From Fragum whitleyi (taxonomy: Eukaryota; Mollusca; Bivalvia; Cardiida; Cardiidae): a DNA stretch of 64,000 bases. Below the pieces are notes generated by a model. The model was not told the origin of the DNA. It saw only the letters and a list, made by a program, of their open reading frames with translations, and searched no databases. The stretch is from positions 36,202,350-36,266,349 of the forward strand of contig OX411558.1 of assembly GCA_948146395.1 (NCBI GenBank). Reading direction: 5' to 3'. The position numbers and the translations under genes were made by a program. Shown here piece by piece: positions 1-10,532 of the stretch; within the stretch, counting starts at the first letter, position 1, and each line of letters begins with the position of its first letter.

Positions 1-58
1 TATACACAATGTTACTAACTGTTGTATATACACAATGTTACTAACTGTAGCATACACA
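1..58. repeat. Two 26-bp-spaced copies of a MITE terminus
   Basis: The motif ending GTTACTAACTGT occurs twice (positions 5-22 and 31-48), spaced 26 bp. It matches the TAACTG terminal end of the TA-flanked MITE family seen complete at 15045-15485 and 43883-44309. The window edge cuts off whatever lies upstream, so this may be a truncated or nested pair of element ends. Confidence 0.5.
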
Positions 59-59
59 C

Positions 60-105
60 AATCAATGATATTGTCAATCAAGTAGTTTGATAATATCATT
101 GATTA
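60..105. repeat. Short inverted repeat
   Basis: Arms AATCAATGATATT and AATATCATTGATT face each other across a ~20 bp centre. No coding potential is visible. It is a small hairpin like many others in the window, but I could not match it to one of the multi-copy families. Confidence 0.6.
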
Positions 106-1220
106 TGTACAAGCCATATTATAGATATTAGCATAATTATCTTTATTCAATGTCATTAACAGTATAATTGAACATGTAGGTGATGATTCTCAGCACATAA
201 GAATCTAGTACAGATTTCTGTCCTCGGAATGTGATGCTTTTTGGACATTTGATGCATTACAATGAAATACAGTATGTAACGTCTAAAATTGAGACTAATA
301 TGAAAACTAAAAATCATTACCACAATAGCATCCATATTTTACTATTAAATTTCGCGACAAGGAAACGAGTATTTCTGTAATAGGTAGCCAGTAATCCTGA
401 ATTTATCTGGAGTGGTAACACTCCTTAAACAATCAGTATCCTCCAGAATTTCCTCATTATTTGTTTGTTTACTAATTAACAACAACAAAAATTGGTATGA
501 TTCTGCAAAGTTGCACATAAGTCTAGCAAAGCTGGAATTACAATTTTTCTAAAATTGTCTTTCTCAGTAAAACTGTAAGTTGTGTGTACTCAATTGAAAC
601 AATAACTATACAGAATTTTTGTATTTATCATGAAATATATTTCAATTTAAAATCCAATTTTATCCCTTTCTCCCTTTAAAAAAAGCTATGAATGCATCCA
701 GATGTTTGATAGCTCAAGTTTGTTAAATATTTTAGTTTGTTTCAACAGGCATATGATAAGAAAGCAAGTATACTCAATGATTTTTTAAATTCACATTAAT
801 TTTTATATTCTCAAAATACCAATTGTGACACAAACTTTTTCTTTCTATCTAGTGTCATTTTGGTGACCCTCCAACAAATTGTCATATTATCTCGTCACAA
901 ACATATGGTTGGCATTTAAAACTAAACACTCTTACACAATTTAAAATTAAAGTACTTTTAACTTAAAACCATTTCTTCAACTTGCACTAAATAAAGTCCC
1001 TAAAATCCATGAAAGACGTGAACAATTTTAGCCAATCAAACAATCATCAATAACTTATAGTCAATTCGTATGTATTCACACTTTTCCAATCGTCTTAAAA
1101 TTCAAGTTTAAAGAGTGCAATTTAAAAAGTATTAAATTAGGCACTGTAAAAAAGAAACCCTTCAGGCTTTTGAAAACTGAGTCTGTGAGAAGTATACTGT
1201 CATTTTACACTGCATTTAAA
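106..1220. other. AT-rich stretch with no recognisable feature
   Basis: I see no gene, tRNA, TIR pair or tandem repeat here. The sequence is AT-rich with stops in all frames. Confidence 0.5.
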
Positions 1221-1222
1221 AA

Positions 1223-1302
1223 CAGCTAGTGTTCAGGATAACAAAACGGTGCAACTGTTTTCAAATTATTCCCCACTTTGGGCGCAAGTGAATGTGCAAA
1301 GT
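1223..1302 (+). repeat. Half-copy of foldback family H4
   Basis: GTTCAGGATAACAAAACGG followed by GTGCAACTG and a CCCCACTTTG-like segment matches the left arm of the H4 foldback family (complete at 25250-25505, 55407-55560 and 61664-61807). The opposite arm is missing, so it is a solo arm or decayed copy. Confidence 0.5.
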
Positions 1303-1660
1303 GAGATATGATGTACTAACAGTTTTCCAAACGCAGAAATTAATTTCTTTGACAAAATGAGTAATATTTTTTAATGCAAACACATTTTGTAAGGAGATTG
1401 AAATAGTAAAATATCATTAAAATGCTTTTAAGGGAACCAATTAATTAAACAAAGAAGACTTCTTATAATCAACAATGACAGTTAACATACTTTTAGTTTA
1501 TCAACAAAAATTCTAAGCACTCATTTAGGCTATCAACAAATTTTAATGCAACTTCTTTTTGTCTTTCAAAAATAATTTCAAACATGCATGCTATCCATAA
1601 ACAGTGATTGTTACAATACTGTTAGCCTAATCAATTAACAATAATTGTACACAAAGAAGG

Positions 1661-1690
1661 AATATTCTGCGTTCAGCATGACAAGGATTT
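1661..1690 (-). repeat. Fragment of a piggyBac-like MITE end
   Basis: GTTCAGCATGACAAGG preceded by GGAATATTC matches the terminal ~30 bp of the TTAA-flanked MITE family (complete at 23869-24115). The internal part and the other end are not recognisable. Confidence 0.35.
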
Positions 1691-1879
1691 ATCTTTATAA
1701 TTATTTTTTTCCTGCACTTTTTTCTTCTCGTTGCCTTTTCTTCTATCTATATATACTGCCTGACTCCCCTTTCGGGTATTACTGGCAGGTTCTTCTTCTT
1801 TTAAAAATCAAATTCATTTCTTTCCTCATATCTTTTCCTTCCTGAATCCATGAATTTTTTCAGTCTTAGAGTCTGAAGT

Positions 1880-2160
1880 TCTAACTTAAGGTAGCATGTT
1901 GGACTGTCAATCTTCAGGCCCCAGGTTTGGTCCCCAACAGTGTGACTCATCCTTTTCAACTATTTGTCTCCCTCCAATGGGTTGATTATCGTAGACTTAT
2001 GTGAGATAGTAGCTTGAGGCTAGGAAAGTATGTAATGCGAAATGGAGAAATACAATTGGATCCATTGTTAGGTGCTCCAGCTCGCCTGCTGCAATATGAC
2101 AGAAAGATTGTGTAAAGTTGTGTAAAACCCAGCTTTAACAAAACAAATCTAGCTTTTTTA
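1880..2160 (+). repeat. tRNA-derived SINE (family S1)
   Basis: A degenerate tRNA-like head, with a B box around GGTTTGGTCCCC, is followed by the S1 body: a segment like CTATTTGTCTCC, then CCAATGGG, then ATCGTAGACTTATGTGAGAT, then GGATCCATTGTTAGGTGCTC, ending in an AACAAAACAAA tail. The same order recurs at 12403-12680 (plus) and 28895-29130 and 57212-57477 (minus). SINEs of this kind are transcribed by RNA polymerase III and moved by LINE enzymes in trans. This copy is diverged. Confidence 0.7.
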
Positions 2161-2480
2161 TGGATATATCTCAGAAAAGGCAACATACTTGTTATAGTCT
2201 TAGGAACTGCATTTCAATTTAAACTATATAAATTTACAACCCGATCATTTAATACCTTTAACTGCCCTATTAAAATAGTCAATGTATTATATTTGATTGG
2301 ACTTGATCCAATTACTCAAGGGTATATCATAACTCCTAATGAGTGACATTCGACACTTTATATACCCTTAAAATCATAAGAATATTGCCAAATTTTACTT
2401 TACATATTAAACTATTACAGTAGGACGTTTTATGGTAGCAGACCCCTATTAGGTCCACAACATTTTTCATGATCTTTCAC

Positions 2481-2535
2481 AATGTTAACCGAGGTTTCCT
2501 AATGAAATCATTAGGAAACCTTGGTTAACAATGTT
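2481..2535. repeat. Foldback hairpin
   Basis: Arms built on GTTAACCGAGGTTTCCTAAT and its complement with one mismatch surround a few-base loop centred near 2507. It is a strong inverted repeat with no gene context. It is single-copy in this window as far as I can see. Confidence 0.7.
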
Positions 2536-2597
2536 AAATTTTATGACTTCCAAAAACTAGTATGGTCCACTACCAAAACTGGAATGTGTGCCAAACC

Positions 2598-2690
2598 TGG
2601 CTAGCTCTCAGTTGATAGTGCATTGGCTTGTAAGTAAGTCCTGAAAGTGGGGTCAACCCCATACAAACCAGAGCTTGTCACAGGATGTTT
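2598..2690 (+). repeat. Degenerate tRNA-like SINE head
   Basis: CTCAGTTGATAGTGCATTGG resembles the A-box region of the SINE heads in this window and is followed by a GGGGTCAACCCC B-box-like stretch. No S1 body follows, so it is either a truncated SINE or chance similarity. Confidence 0.35.
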
Positions 2691-3430
2691 CAACCTCCGC
2701 AAGGGCTTTCATTGTAATAAGATACTTCTTGATCAAAACATTTTTTTACAAAAACTTATAGACAAGGTTTTCCTTTCATTGAAAATATTAGACGACATCA
2801 CTGAGGTGACCATTCGATTCCTTAAATGTCAGGGAAAAATGACAAAATTATAGTAAAATACATGCAGATAATGTTCAATTATAGTACAATGATGTGTTTT
2901 CTAAACCAATTTTCTGGTGAATCAAGTCGTTTATTTTGATCAAAAGGAGTTTTGAAATGCTTCTAACTTTGTTAATCAGAAGCACTGTTTTTATCCTCCA
3001 TATTGTTTTGTTGGAAAACTGGGTCATACCAAATGGTTGGAGCTGATTTGATTGGTTGATTGGCCTGTAAACATTATGATGTAATAGGGGGGGGGGGGTT
3101 GTTTCTAAGAGCCAATGAAATAGTCAGTTATCTCCCATCAATGGGTGTATAAATAGTACCCCTATAGTGGGATGAGCAGCTGGTGGCTCAGATGAAACGC
3201 TGTGGTTGTACTGCTGTTGGAAATGACAGAAGCTTTGGTAAGTACTCTAGACGCCAACATAAAACAAAAATAATGTTGAAAGTGGCAAACCCGATTTATC
3301 TATTCATAGGATTCACCTGATGAAGGCGGCTGTGCCGCTGAAAGCTAGTGTATAAATATATTATTATTAAAAGTATATATCTCAAGAAGAGAACTATTTA
3401 TTCGTTTGTGTGAATGTTAAACTATGGTTC

Positions 3431-3661
3431 ATAACTCTTGTCAAGTTGAATAAAAAATCTTTGTGAAAAATTGCAACAAAATCAAAGTACTCAAAGCACT
3501 GAATGCACCAAATGTAAGAAGGTATTTATTTTGAAAAGTAAATTTTAAAGCTTTACTGGTTTCAAAAAAGGAAAACAGTTGGCACATATGTGCAGACTGT
3601 TGTTTGTCTATAGATCCCGTCACATCAGGAATATTACAGGTTCAGCATGACAAGGGTTAAT
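3431..3661 (-). mobile_element. piggyBac-like MITE, degenerate left partner
   Basis: Read on the minus strand it starts with CCCTTGTCATGCTGAACC and carries the internal segments of the family, including the ATAGACAAAC region and a CACATATGTGCAG hairpin. It ends in a degenerate copy of the terminal repeat near 3431. It abuts the next element head to head, so their shared ends form a ~45 bp near-perfect palindrome centred at about 3661. Confidence 0.7.
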
Positions 3662-3662
3662 A

Positions 3663-3912
3663 TTAACCCTTGTCATGCTGAACCCGAAATATTCCTGTTT
3701 TGGCAGGAGCTATAGACAAACATCAGCCTACACATATGTGCAGTCTGATCTTTGTCTATACCACCTGTTATTCCTTTTTAAACCAGAAAAGTTTAAGAAA
3801 TTATATCTTCAAAAACAAATGCTGACTCACAAGTAGGAAATACGGAGCTTTCAGCATTTTGATTTATATATAATTTTGCCAAGGTTTTTTTATTCAGCAT
3901 GACAAGGGTTAA
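3663..3912 (+). mobile_element. piggyBac-like MITE with TTAA flanks
   Basis: TTAA at 3663-3666 and 3909-3912 brackets an element starting CCCTTGTCATGCTGAACC and ending CAGCATGACAAGGG. TTAA target sites with CCC...GGG termini are the signature of the piggyBac superfamily. No transposase is present, so this is a ~240 bp non-autonomous copy. It lies head to head with the element at 3431-3661. Confidence 0.8.
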
Positions 3913-4409
3913 GCACATAATGACATGGCATGGGATTGTTTATTGTTCTGAATTAGGTTCAAAATTTTCAAAGTTGAATAAACTCAATTAGGAGAAGCTT
4001 GAGATAAGTATATAGATTAGCTTAGTGTAAATTTTGACAAGTATTTCTTGATAAACCCATTCTCACACAATCCTACTTTTTCCATGCTCCTAAAGAAAAT
4101 GGTTTCCAAAAAACATCATTGACAATGAAGAAACTACTTGTACTTTCATTTTGGAAAAGGTGAATTATGTGGTTCACAAAATTGAAAGTTGAATAACCTG
4201 AATTAGGATAAGCTCAAGATTAGTGTAGATTAGCAGGGTGTGAATTTGGTCAAATATTGCTTGATTAAACATAATCCAGATAAACTTAGTATGCAAGTAC
4301 AATTTATTATTCAAGAAATAGGTGTTTGTATGAGGTCATTGTATCTTGCTTTTAAATTAAATTTTAGGCCTGCAGGGAAAGGGCATGTGCAGTCATGACA
4401 TGTGAGACT

Positions 4410-4690
4410 GCCTCTGTGGCCTAGTGGTTTAGGTGCTAAACTCTTGATCTAGAGGTCCGTGGTTCGAGCCCACCGCCATAGGGTGTGTTTATGGGCAAAA
4501 CACATAGGCTATTATAGCCAGCCCAAGTTCACCCAGTTGTAGAATTGGGTAGCAGTGGGCTTAAACCACTGCCTCTCTTTCAAGGACATGAAAACATCTA
4601 GATTGAGTGTTCTAGAGCAACTCTATAAGATTATAGGCTTTTATTGCAATCAAACTAAAATTAATAAGTATAAACATTAGTAAGTATAAA
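4410..4690 (+). repeat. tRNA-derived SINE, second head type
   Basis: A tRNA-like head from 4410 has an A box within TGGCCTAGTGGTTTAGG and a perfect B box GGTTCGAGCCC at 4461-4471. The acceptor ends do not pair well, so it is not a functional tRNA gene. The following ~210 bp is non-coding and AT-rich at the 3' end. The same head type is seen in reverse near 55780 and 62030. Confidence 0.7.
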
Positions 4691-4794
4691 CTAAGCATGT
4701 CTTAGAGATACCTTAGGATGGGTATTTGGGTTCAATCTTTATTCATGACAGTATTAATGCTCTGACAATTGCCTCACACCAATAGGTGGATAAC

Positions 4795-5396
4795 TGAGCC
4801 TATGTGTGACATTTCCAACAATTTCACGTATGCAAAAAGTGGCCTCTGGCCAGCCTGTACAGCCGCACAGTCTGGCCAGGGTCTTTGCTATGCGCTTTTA
4901 AACCCCTCTTCAGATGGTTAGTGAACATAGTAAATAGAGGATATTGAATGAGTGATCATTGAATACGGAATTTATTAAACAAGTCATCTATAAACATATA
5001 AAAACGAGGCTGCGCTATTCGTTATTTTATGAGCACAAATTTGATATTCTATTTATAATATGACCCGAATTTGGTGATAAGGGGAGAAAATTACAATATT
5101 TATCGCTTCATGTTATTCCGCAAAACATACAACGCCGTTTGCAAATGACGTCAGCATATCCATAATGACATCATTTTCCTAACAAAAAATATAACATTGT
5201 TCTTCGTTCTTAGCTGATTTGCATAGTTATTCCACTAGTGTAATAACACCCATGTAATATAAAAAATATTCAACAGGTTTATTTCACTCCCGCGACGTAG
5301 GTCATATTATAAATTGTGTTCCATTGTTTTATAGTCACTAAAATGTATGTCCATTACATGCATGCAAAATTGTTGGAAATGTCACACACAGGCTCA
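4795..5396. mobile_element. ~600-bp TIR element (GAGCCTGTGTGTGAC family)
   Basis: Inverted ends GAGCCTATGTGTGACATTTC (left) and the complement of GAGCCTGTGTGTGACATTTC (right) match for at least 30 bp with one or two differences. The inside has no ORF. A related end with AACATTTCCAACAATT lies at 22863. A clean target duplication could not be read, so the superfamily is unassigned. Confidence 0.75.
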
Positions 5397-5545
5397 ATTG
5401 TAAACTAAAAGTAAAATAAGCAGCTGGAACTCTGAGAGAACACAGCAATATTACTAGTGTTGGAATGTAGCAGTAGAACAGGTGTAGAAAATACCAGGAA
5501 ATAATGGTAAGGTGATCCAGTCACCACAAAATGATTAAAGTGTTG
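5397..5545. other. Short unassigned spacer
   Basis: AT-rich sequence between two non-autonomous elements, with nothing recognisable. Confidence 0.5.
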
Positions 5546-5784
5546 TTAACCCTTGTCATGCTGAAAAAACACCTTTGAAAAGTTGAATTGAAATTAAAGG
5601 ACTGAAAGCACTAAATGCACTTATTGTGAGTTAGTATTTGTTTCAAAATATTATATTTAAAATTTGCTGGTTTAAAAATGAAAAACAGATGGTATGGACT
5701 TAAAGATCATTTACTTGCAGGCTGATCTATGTTTATACCTTCTGCCAAAGCAGGAATATTCCAGGCTCAGCATGAAACGGTTAA
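5546..5784 (-). mobile_element. piggyBac-like MITE with TTAA flanks
   Basis: TTAA at 5546-5549 and 5781-5784 flanks an element of ~230 bp. The left end reads CCCTTGTCATGCTGAA and the right end carries CAGCATGAAACGG, with the family's GGAATATTCC and AGCAGGAATA segments near the right side, so it is inverted relative to 23869-24115. There is no coding capacity. Confidence 0.75.
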
Positions 5785-6260
5785 AAGCAGCGTTAAACAG
5801 CAGTCAACCAAACAAAATAACTCAAGATAGAAAAGAGTTATATGTAATGCAGATTATATCATCCTGCAATTTAAAGTTGCAGCAAATTTGGTAAATAAAA
5901 TGTAATTATCTCCTGGAAAGATCTTCCCCTAATTGCCTAACTCTTTCCTATGTGATCACTTGTTCAAATCATGCGAGGTGAAATTCTTTAATGAGAGGAA
6001 CATGAAACATCTAATTTTTTGATCTATTATATTTCTTTTTCTTTCCCAAATTGGACATGTAATTAAAGTACTTCTTTTTCTAACATTTTTCATTCTAAAA
6101 CCTACTAACTTCATTCAATTTGGTCGATTAAAATATTCTGTTTATTAAAGTGATTCAGGAGAAACATTGACATATTGAGGCAAAGAAAAACAATTCTTTC
6201 TTTTATGGTTTGCCTTAAGCACTTACAAATGCATTTGTACAAAACCTTGCAAATCAATGC
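5785..6260. other. AT-rich stretch with no recognisable feature
   Basis: Nothing identifiable: no TIR pair, tRNA or tandem repeat, and stops in all frames. Confidence 0.5.
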
Positions 6261-6323
6261 TTAGCATGAAACAGTCGTAACTGCCTATATGTTTATAGGC
6301 AGTTACAACTGTTTTGTGCTGAA
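6261..6323. repeat. Foldback hairpin, family H1
   Basis: Arms built on AACAGTCGTAACTGCCTATA and TATAGGCAGTTACAACTGTT meet across a loop of a few bases. The outer arm segments TTAGCATGA and GTGCTGAA pair imperfectly. Other H1 copies are at 12295-12369, 22480-22565 and 28723-28806. No protein is encoded. Confidence 0.85.
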
Positions 6324-6863
6324 TCATCCATATTATAATTTTATTGGTAAACCTTGAACTATTGTAAATGCTATCAAATATTCAGACAGTTACAATTATA
6401 CTGCAGAAACTCCTAAAAGTTGTGCCGCTAGGGGAAACAACTGTTATTTGTTGTTACGCAGCTAATTTTTGAGTTGTAGTTCCTGATAAAAAGAGTAATT
6501 TAGATGCACCTGCTCAATCTTTAAACATATTAGATAAGTTATGCAAGGCAAAGTTACTTGGACACTTGCATGTTCTTCATTGTCCTAAAAACAGGGCTGA
6601 ATTTAAGGAGTTATCAAAATGAAAGTATAATAAGTAAATCAGGTATTAGTTATATCAATCAGGCAAAGTAAACTAATGCTACATTTTATTATCGAGACTT
6701 GATAATTGATAGTAATTTGAATTAATCTTCAATATTAGGCATATATTTGAAGCAATATTGAATGAATTTCAAAATTGGGCCTTCTTGGTCATTTCTATTG
6801 AAAATAATATTTAAAAAATCAGTATTATTATCAATTATATTGAACATGCATGGGCAACTTTAG

Positions 6864-7171
6864 TACTGTATTTCCTCTTATAAAAGCGCCCTCCCCAATA
6901 GTAGCACCCTTACATTTTTACTAAGAAAACCCACTTCAAATGCCTTAATTTTAGACTTTTTTTAGACCTCTTCTCTAATTTGAGATGGCTTTCTTCTAAA
7001 CAATCATATAAATGATTGTTTAGAGTAAATTCACCTCAAATTAAAGGGAAAAGGGCCTAAAAGACATAAATTTTAATGATCTTTTTAATTCAGAAAATGC
7101 ATACTAAATAAAAGCTCACTGATCATGTTATGTATAGCTCCCTGGGGCCCTTTATTAGGAGAAATGTGGTA
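6864..7171. mobile_element. TA-flanked TIR MITE (CCGTATTTCTCC family)
   Basis: TA at 6864-6865 and 7170-7171 flank ends reading CTGTATTTCCTCTTATAAAA and GGAGAAATGTGG. The larger relative at 20137-21254 has the same ends. An internal hairpin with AAACAATCAT and ATGATTGTTT arms lies near 6998-7022. A TA duplication suggests the Tc1/mariner/pogo supergroup, but the TIR alone does not prove it. Confidence 0.65.
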
Positions 7172-7690
7172 TATATATAGTGAGCATATTTATGTAAAGG
7201 GTTACAACTTTATGACCTAGGTGACATTGAATGAAGTTATTATGACAACATGTATGAATGTTCGGGTCATTAAATCCCAGTAATCAAAGGATTGAAGATT
7301 TTTATCATTTATCTGATTAAACGAAAAAAGATGACAGCAATGTATTGTTTAAAATCACCAACTAATTACATGTATCCCATGTCTTTAAAATATTTTACAT
7401 GCCAAATATTAGATAGTTGAAGAGACAGGTATTCACAATAGCTCATCTGTGGGCTGTTCTAATTAAACATCTTTTTTTTTCTATAAACATTTTTTGTGTA
7501 AGACAATTTATAATTGCTTCTACAGTAGTAACAAAATATAGAATTCAGCTATGAACCATCTCATTGGAATCGTCTTCAAATGGCAATTCCAATCAAATAT
7601 TGCAAGGCATTATCTAATAATGAATTAAAACACCAGGTACAATTTGTGATTTTGACTTACGATTAATTTTTTCGAAAGAAGTTCAGTAAA
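7172..7690. other. Unassigned AT-rich stretch
   Basis: Nothing is recognisable except a weak inverted segment near 7555-7600 (ATTGGAATCGTCTTC / GGCAATTCCAAT) that resembles foldback family H2. Confidence 0.4.
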
Positions 7691-7694
7691 ATGA

Positions 7695-7860
7695 AGATAT
7701 CGTCAATAACAACTGCAGAGATATGACCAAGGGTTAAAGTTTTTCTTGCCAACATCAAAGCCAAAACCAATGCCAATACCTATGACACCAAAGTTATCAA
7801 ATTACCTCGGGTTTTCTCTGAAAACAGCAAGCTAACAATCATTACAATGGATTTTGTGGT
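7695..7860 (+). repeat. Dispersed repeat shared with 33760-33925
   Basis: Segments GATATCGTCAATAA, TTGCCAACATC and ATTACCTCGGGTTTTCTC followed by GAAAACAGC recur in the same order and spacing at 33760-33925. Both copies are diverged. No ends or coding capacity could be defined. Confidence 0.55.
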
Positions 7861-8144
7861 ATAAAGTATTGTTGGAAAAGGAGAAATTACTTAATTACAA
7901 GTATTAGACCCCACATATATACTTAGGTCATTGATTTAATAATGCAACTAAGCCTGTATTGACCTGATTTCACCTGCTTGATAACATATAAAGATATCAG
8001 ACTTTGAATTTGCATATTCATAATCAACTTCCATCTAAATTTCTTTGATTTTTGGTTTTCATGAAATTTTAAGTGATGAAACTGGTTGCATTATAAAAAT
8101 GAGTAGAACTGTCGCAGAGCAGACTAATACCCCCCCCCCCCCCC

Positions 8145-9112
8145 CCAGCGCTTTGTCAGAATGCAAGTGCTATTAGTGCAAGATGTGTTTGTAACAAATA
8201 TTGAGGTCATATGCAGCATTTGCATGAAGTTTCATGATTCTAGGTCGCTTGGTTTTTGAGTTAGTTCAGAAATGAAAATTAAAAAAAAAAGACTGTGACC
8301 TTGACCTGTGACCTTTATTACGAAAAAAACCTATAGGGCACTTCCTTGGATCATAAGAAACATTTGCATAAAGATTCATGCATGTTAGTCACTTGGTTCT
8401 CGAGTTAGAGTCCGGAAACGAAAATTGAACAAAGGCTGACTTTGACCTTTCACCTATTAACCCAAAAACAATAGGGCACTTCCTTGGGTCATAAGGAACA
8501 TTTGTATAAAGTTTCATGATTGTAGGCCACTTGCTTCCTCTATCAGCCAGATTAGCTCAGTTGATAGAGCACCGGACGTCGAAACCATTGAAGTTCAACA
8601 GTGTGGGTTCGATCAAGGGCTGGCACACTACCACAAACTAATCGTCTTTCAGATGAGACGTTAAACCGGGGCCCCGTGAGACGGTGCTTTACACCAAGCA
8701 CGTTAAAGAACCATGGTGGATCTCAGCAGTAGTTTCATCATGTATCCTTTCACTATCCCCCATAACAACTAACCGTCTTCTGGGGGCATCACTCATATGG
8801 GCATGTGCTAAGGTAGCCACGATAAATAAATAGAAATACACATACTACTTGGTTCTTGAGCTAGAGTCGGGAAACGAAAATTGAACAAAGGCTGACTGTG
8901 ACCTTTACCTTTGACCTATGTGACCCAAAAACAATAGGGCACTTCCTTGGGTCATAAAGAACATTTGTATAAAGTTTCATGATTGTAGGCCATTTGGTTC
9001 TTGAGTTTGAGTCCGGAAACGAAAAGGTCTACAGACGGACAAACGGACAGATGGACAGACATAGTGAAACCAATATACCCCCCTCTACCTTGTAGGCAGG
9101 AGGTATAATAAC
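8145..9112 (+). mobile_element. Tandem-core repeat element, split by a SINE
   Basis: Roughly four diverged copies of a ~160 bp unit carry CAATAGGGCACTTCCTTGG, GTTTCATGATTGTAGGCCA and GGTTCTTGAGTTAGAGTC in order. The array ends in a GACGGACAAACGGACAGATG tract followed by a short CCTCTACCTTGTAGGCAGGAGG palindrome-like terminus. A poly-C run lies just upstream at 8131-8147. This layout recurs at a dozen places in the window. It resembles non-autonomous tandem-core elements of bivalves (pearl/Helentron-associated type); that assignment is inference. Confidence 0.7.
8546..8837 (+). repeat. tRNA-derived SINE with Nin-like core domain
   Basis: The tRNA-like head has A box TAGCTCAGTTGATAGAGC and B box GGGTTCGATCA. 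The body contains GACGTTAAACCGGGGCCCCG and AGCACGTTAAAGAACC, which I recognise as the type of conserved SINE core called Nin-DC, found across many animal phyla. The 3' end is rich in AATAAATA. It interrupts a unit of the surrounding tandem-core element, so it is the younger insertion. Confidence 0.8.
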
Positions 9113-9132
9113 CTGATAGTTTCTTTAAAAAA

Positions 9133-9221
9133 TATGTTATCTGGTTTTGGCTGTGACAATATAGCATGCCTTGGCAAAGCCTTGCCACCATAAATTCTAC
9201 CAACCTCAACCAGATAACAAT
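9133..9221. repeat. Foldback hairpin, family H12
   Basis: GTTATCTGGTTTTGGCTGTG at the left faces CCTCAACCAGATAAC at the right, with GCCTTGGCAAAGCCTTGCC near the centre. A second, better-paired copy lies at 53690-53785 inside duplication copy A and is absent from copy B. Confidence 0.7.
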
Positions 9222-9384
9222 GATACTTTAAGCCACTAACACAATTCTCTATATTCATCCTTTGGCTGGGGGAGAAAGACTGAAAGTGTAGCAATGCGTA
9301 TATGAGTTAAAGAACTTGGAGTCATACATGCTACCAAAACAATATGACAAGGTAAATTACTTGTTCAATATTTTAGTGTCATAC

Positions 9385-9771
9385 CTTAAGTTCTTTATTG
9401 GCTGTGTTGTTTCCATATTTCTGCAAAGAGGATGCCGTGTGTCTGGTAGCAAGACTGATTCCTGGCTGTCTATGCGTCTTTTCTGTTGTTACTATGGAAA
9501 CTGGTTGTTTATGGATCTTTTCTGTTGTTTCTATGGAAACTGGTTGTTTATGGATCTTTTCTGTTGTTACTATGGTAACAGCCTGTTTATGGGTCTTTTC
9601 AGCAGTTACTTTGGTGACAGGTTGTCTATGGGTCTTTTCAGCAGGAACTATGGTAATCAATTGTCTATGAGTCTTTTCAGGAGTAACTTCTGGAAGTGGC
9701 TGCCTTTGCTTTTCTCCAGTTACTATGGCAACAGACCTGGTGGTGGCCTTGGGAACAACTCTTCTACTCAT
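9385..9771 (-). CDS. Candidate exon of 13-residue repeats ending in a splice donor
   Basis: From an ATG at 9771 (A at -3, AAAAATGAG context) the minus strand is open for 129 codons. It begins MSRRVVPKATTRSVAIVTGE, then has about six 13-residue repeats with consensus EKTHKQPVTIVTT, a basic, Thr/Val-rich and presumably unstructured protein. The DNA repeat is 39 bp. The frame ends at CTTAAG/GTATGA, which fits a 5' splice site after position 9385, so the stop directly behind it may be intronic. I do not recognise the protein. Against it: a 39-bp minisatellite lacking stops gives long open frames by chance, and the plus strand is also open in two frames across the same DNA. Confidence 0.3.
9465..9700. 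repeat. 39-bp minisatellite, about six units
   Basis: Units such as GGTTGTTTATGGATCTTTTC followed by TGTTGTTACTATGG recur every 39 bp with point differences and no length change. A period divisible by three keeps the same frame open across all units on both strands, which explains the overlapping long ORFs here. Confidence 0.85.
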
Positions 9772-9889
9772 TTTTATGTTTCCTGGCCTTTAGTCACAAG
9801 GATGAAGCCATATAAAAGTCCATTTGCTTGTGTGGTCTTTATTTTCGAAATGGAAGATGAATATCATCTTCTTTTAAAGGAATAATCCT

Positions 9890-10295
9890 GGAGTATCCTG
9901 CAAGATAAATAAAACAAGATATTGGTGAATCAGCAGCCAAACCTGTATTTAGAAAGCATCCAACAGAAATTTAAAAGGTCCTTGCTTAAAACAGTTGCTA
10001 ATTACAGTTATCAACAATTGACAAATGAATGATTTTGGGATGTTTTTGAGTGTGCAGAATCAATGTCTATTCTATGAGGGGGGATCGCACATTTTAGCAC
10101 ATACTTTTGAAAAGTCACCCCTATTTTTGAGGATGATGGGGGACTTTCTTTACATAGAGAAAGAGCAAAAATTCCCATCTTTTATGCAATTTTGCAGATA
10201 AGCAACAAAATTCCCCCCTATTTTCTGAATCCTAGAATAGACACTACCGAATGAGTTTTGAATGAAGTTACAAAGGAAGTTGATTAATACAGTAT
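9890..10295. other. Unassigned spacer
   Basis: No gene or element recognised. Two short segments resembling CCCCTATTTT near 10107 and 10215 sit in weakly similar contexts. Confidence 0.4.
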
Positions 10296-10299
10296 GGCT

Positions 10300-10393
10300 A
10301 ATTTCATCAAATTTGAGTGCTAAGGAGTGCTAAGTAAGCAATTTAGAATGGTTTTGATCAAGGTGAATGTCAATTTCATGATGTTACTAACTG
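10300..10393 (-). mobile_element. End fragment of the CAGTTA MITE family
   Basis: The tail GTTACTAACTG at 10383-10393 preceded by AATGTCAATTTCATGAT and TTTAGAATGGTTTTGATC matches one end of the element complete at 15045-15485, inverted. The rest of the element is missing upstream. Confidence 0.6.
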
Positions 10394-10532
10394 TAATGCA
10401 GGTAAATTTCAGTGAAACTGATTCACTTAAGAACTAAGTGGGTGCTTGCTTAACTGAGCTACATCAATGGAAGGGGTATTTTTGATTTTGAATTTTATAA
10501 TAGTATTACAATATTATCTGAAACTCTATGTT

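Noticed and set aside
4410..4482. Functional tRNA gene
   Set aside because: A and B boxes are present but the acceptor stem does not pair and no terminator follows; it is a SINE head.
9316..9885. 189-codon plus-strand frame
   Set aside because: It starts at TTG and owes its length to the 39-bp repeat having no stops. The minus-strand frame with ATG and splice donor is the better candidate.
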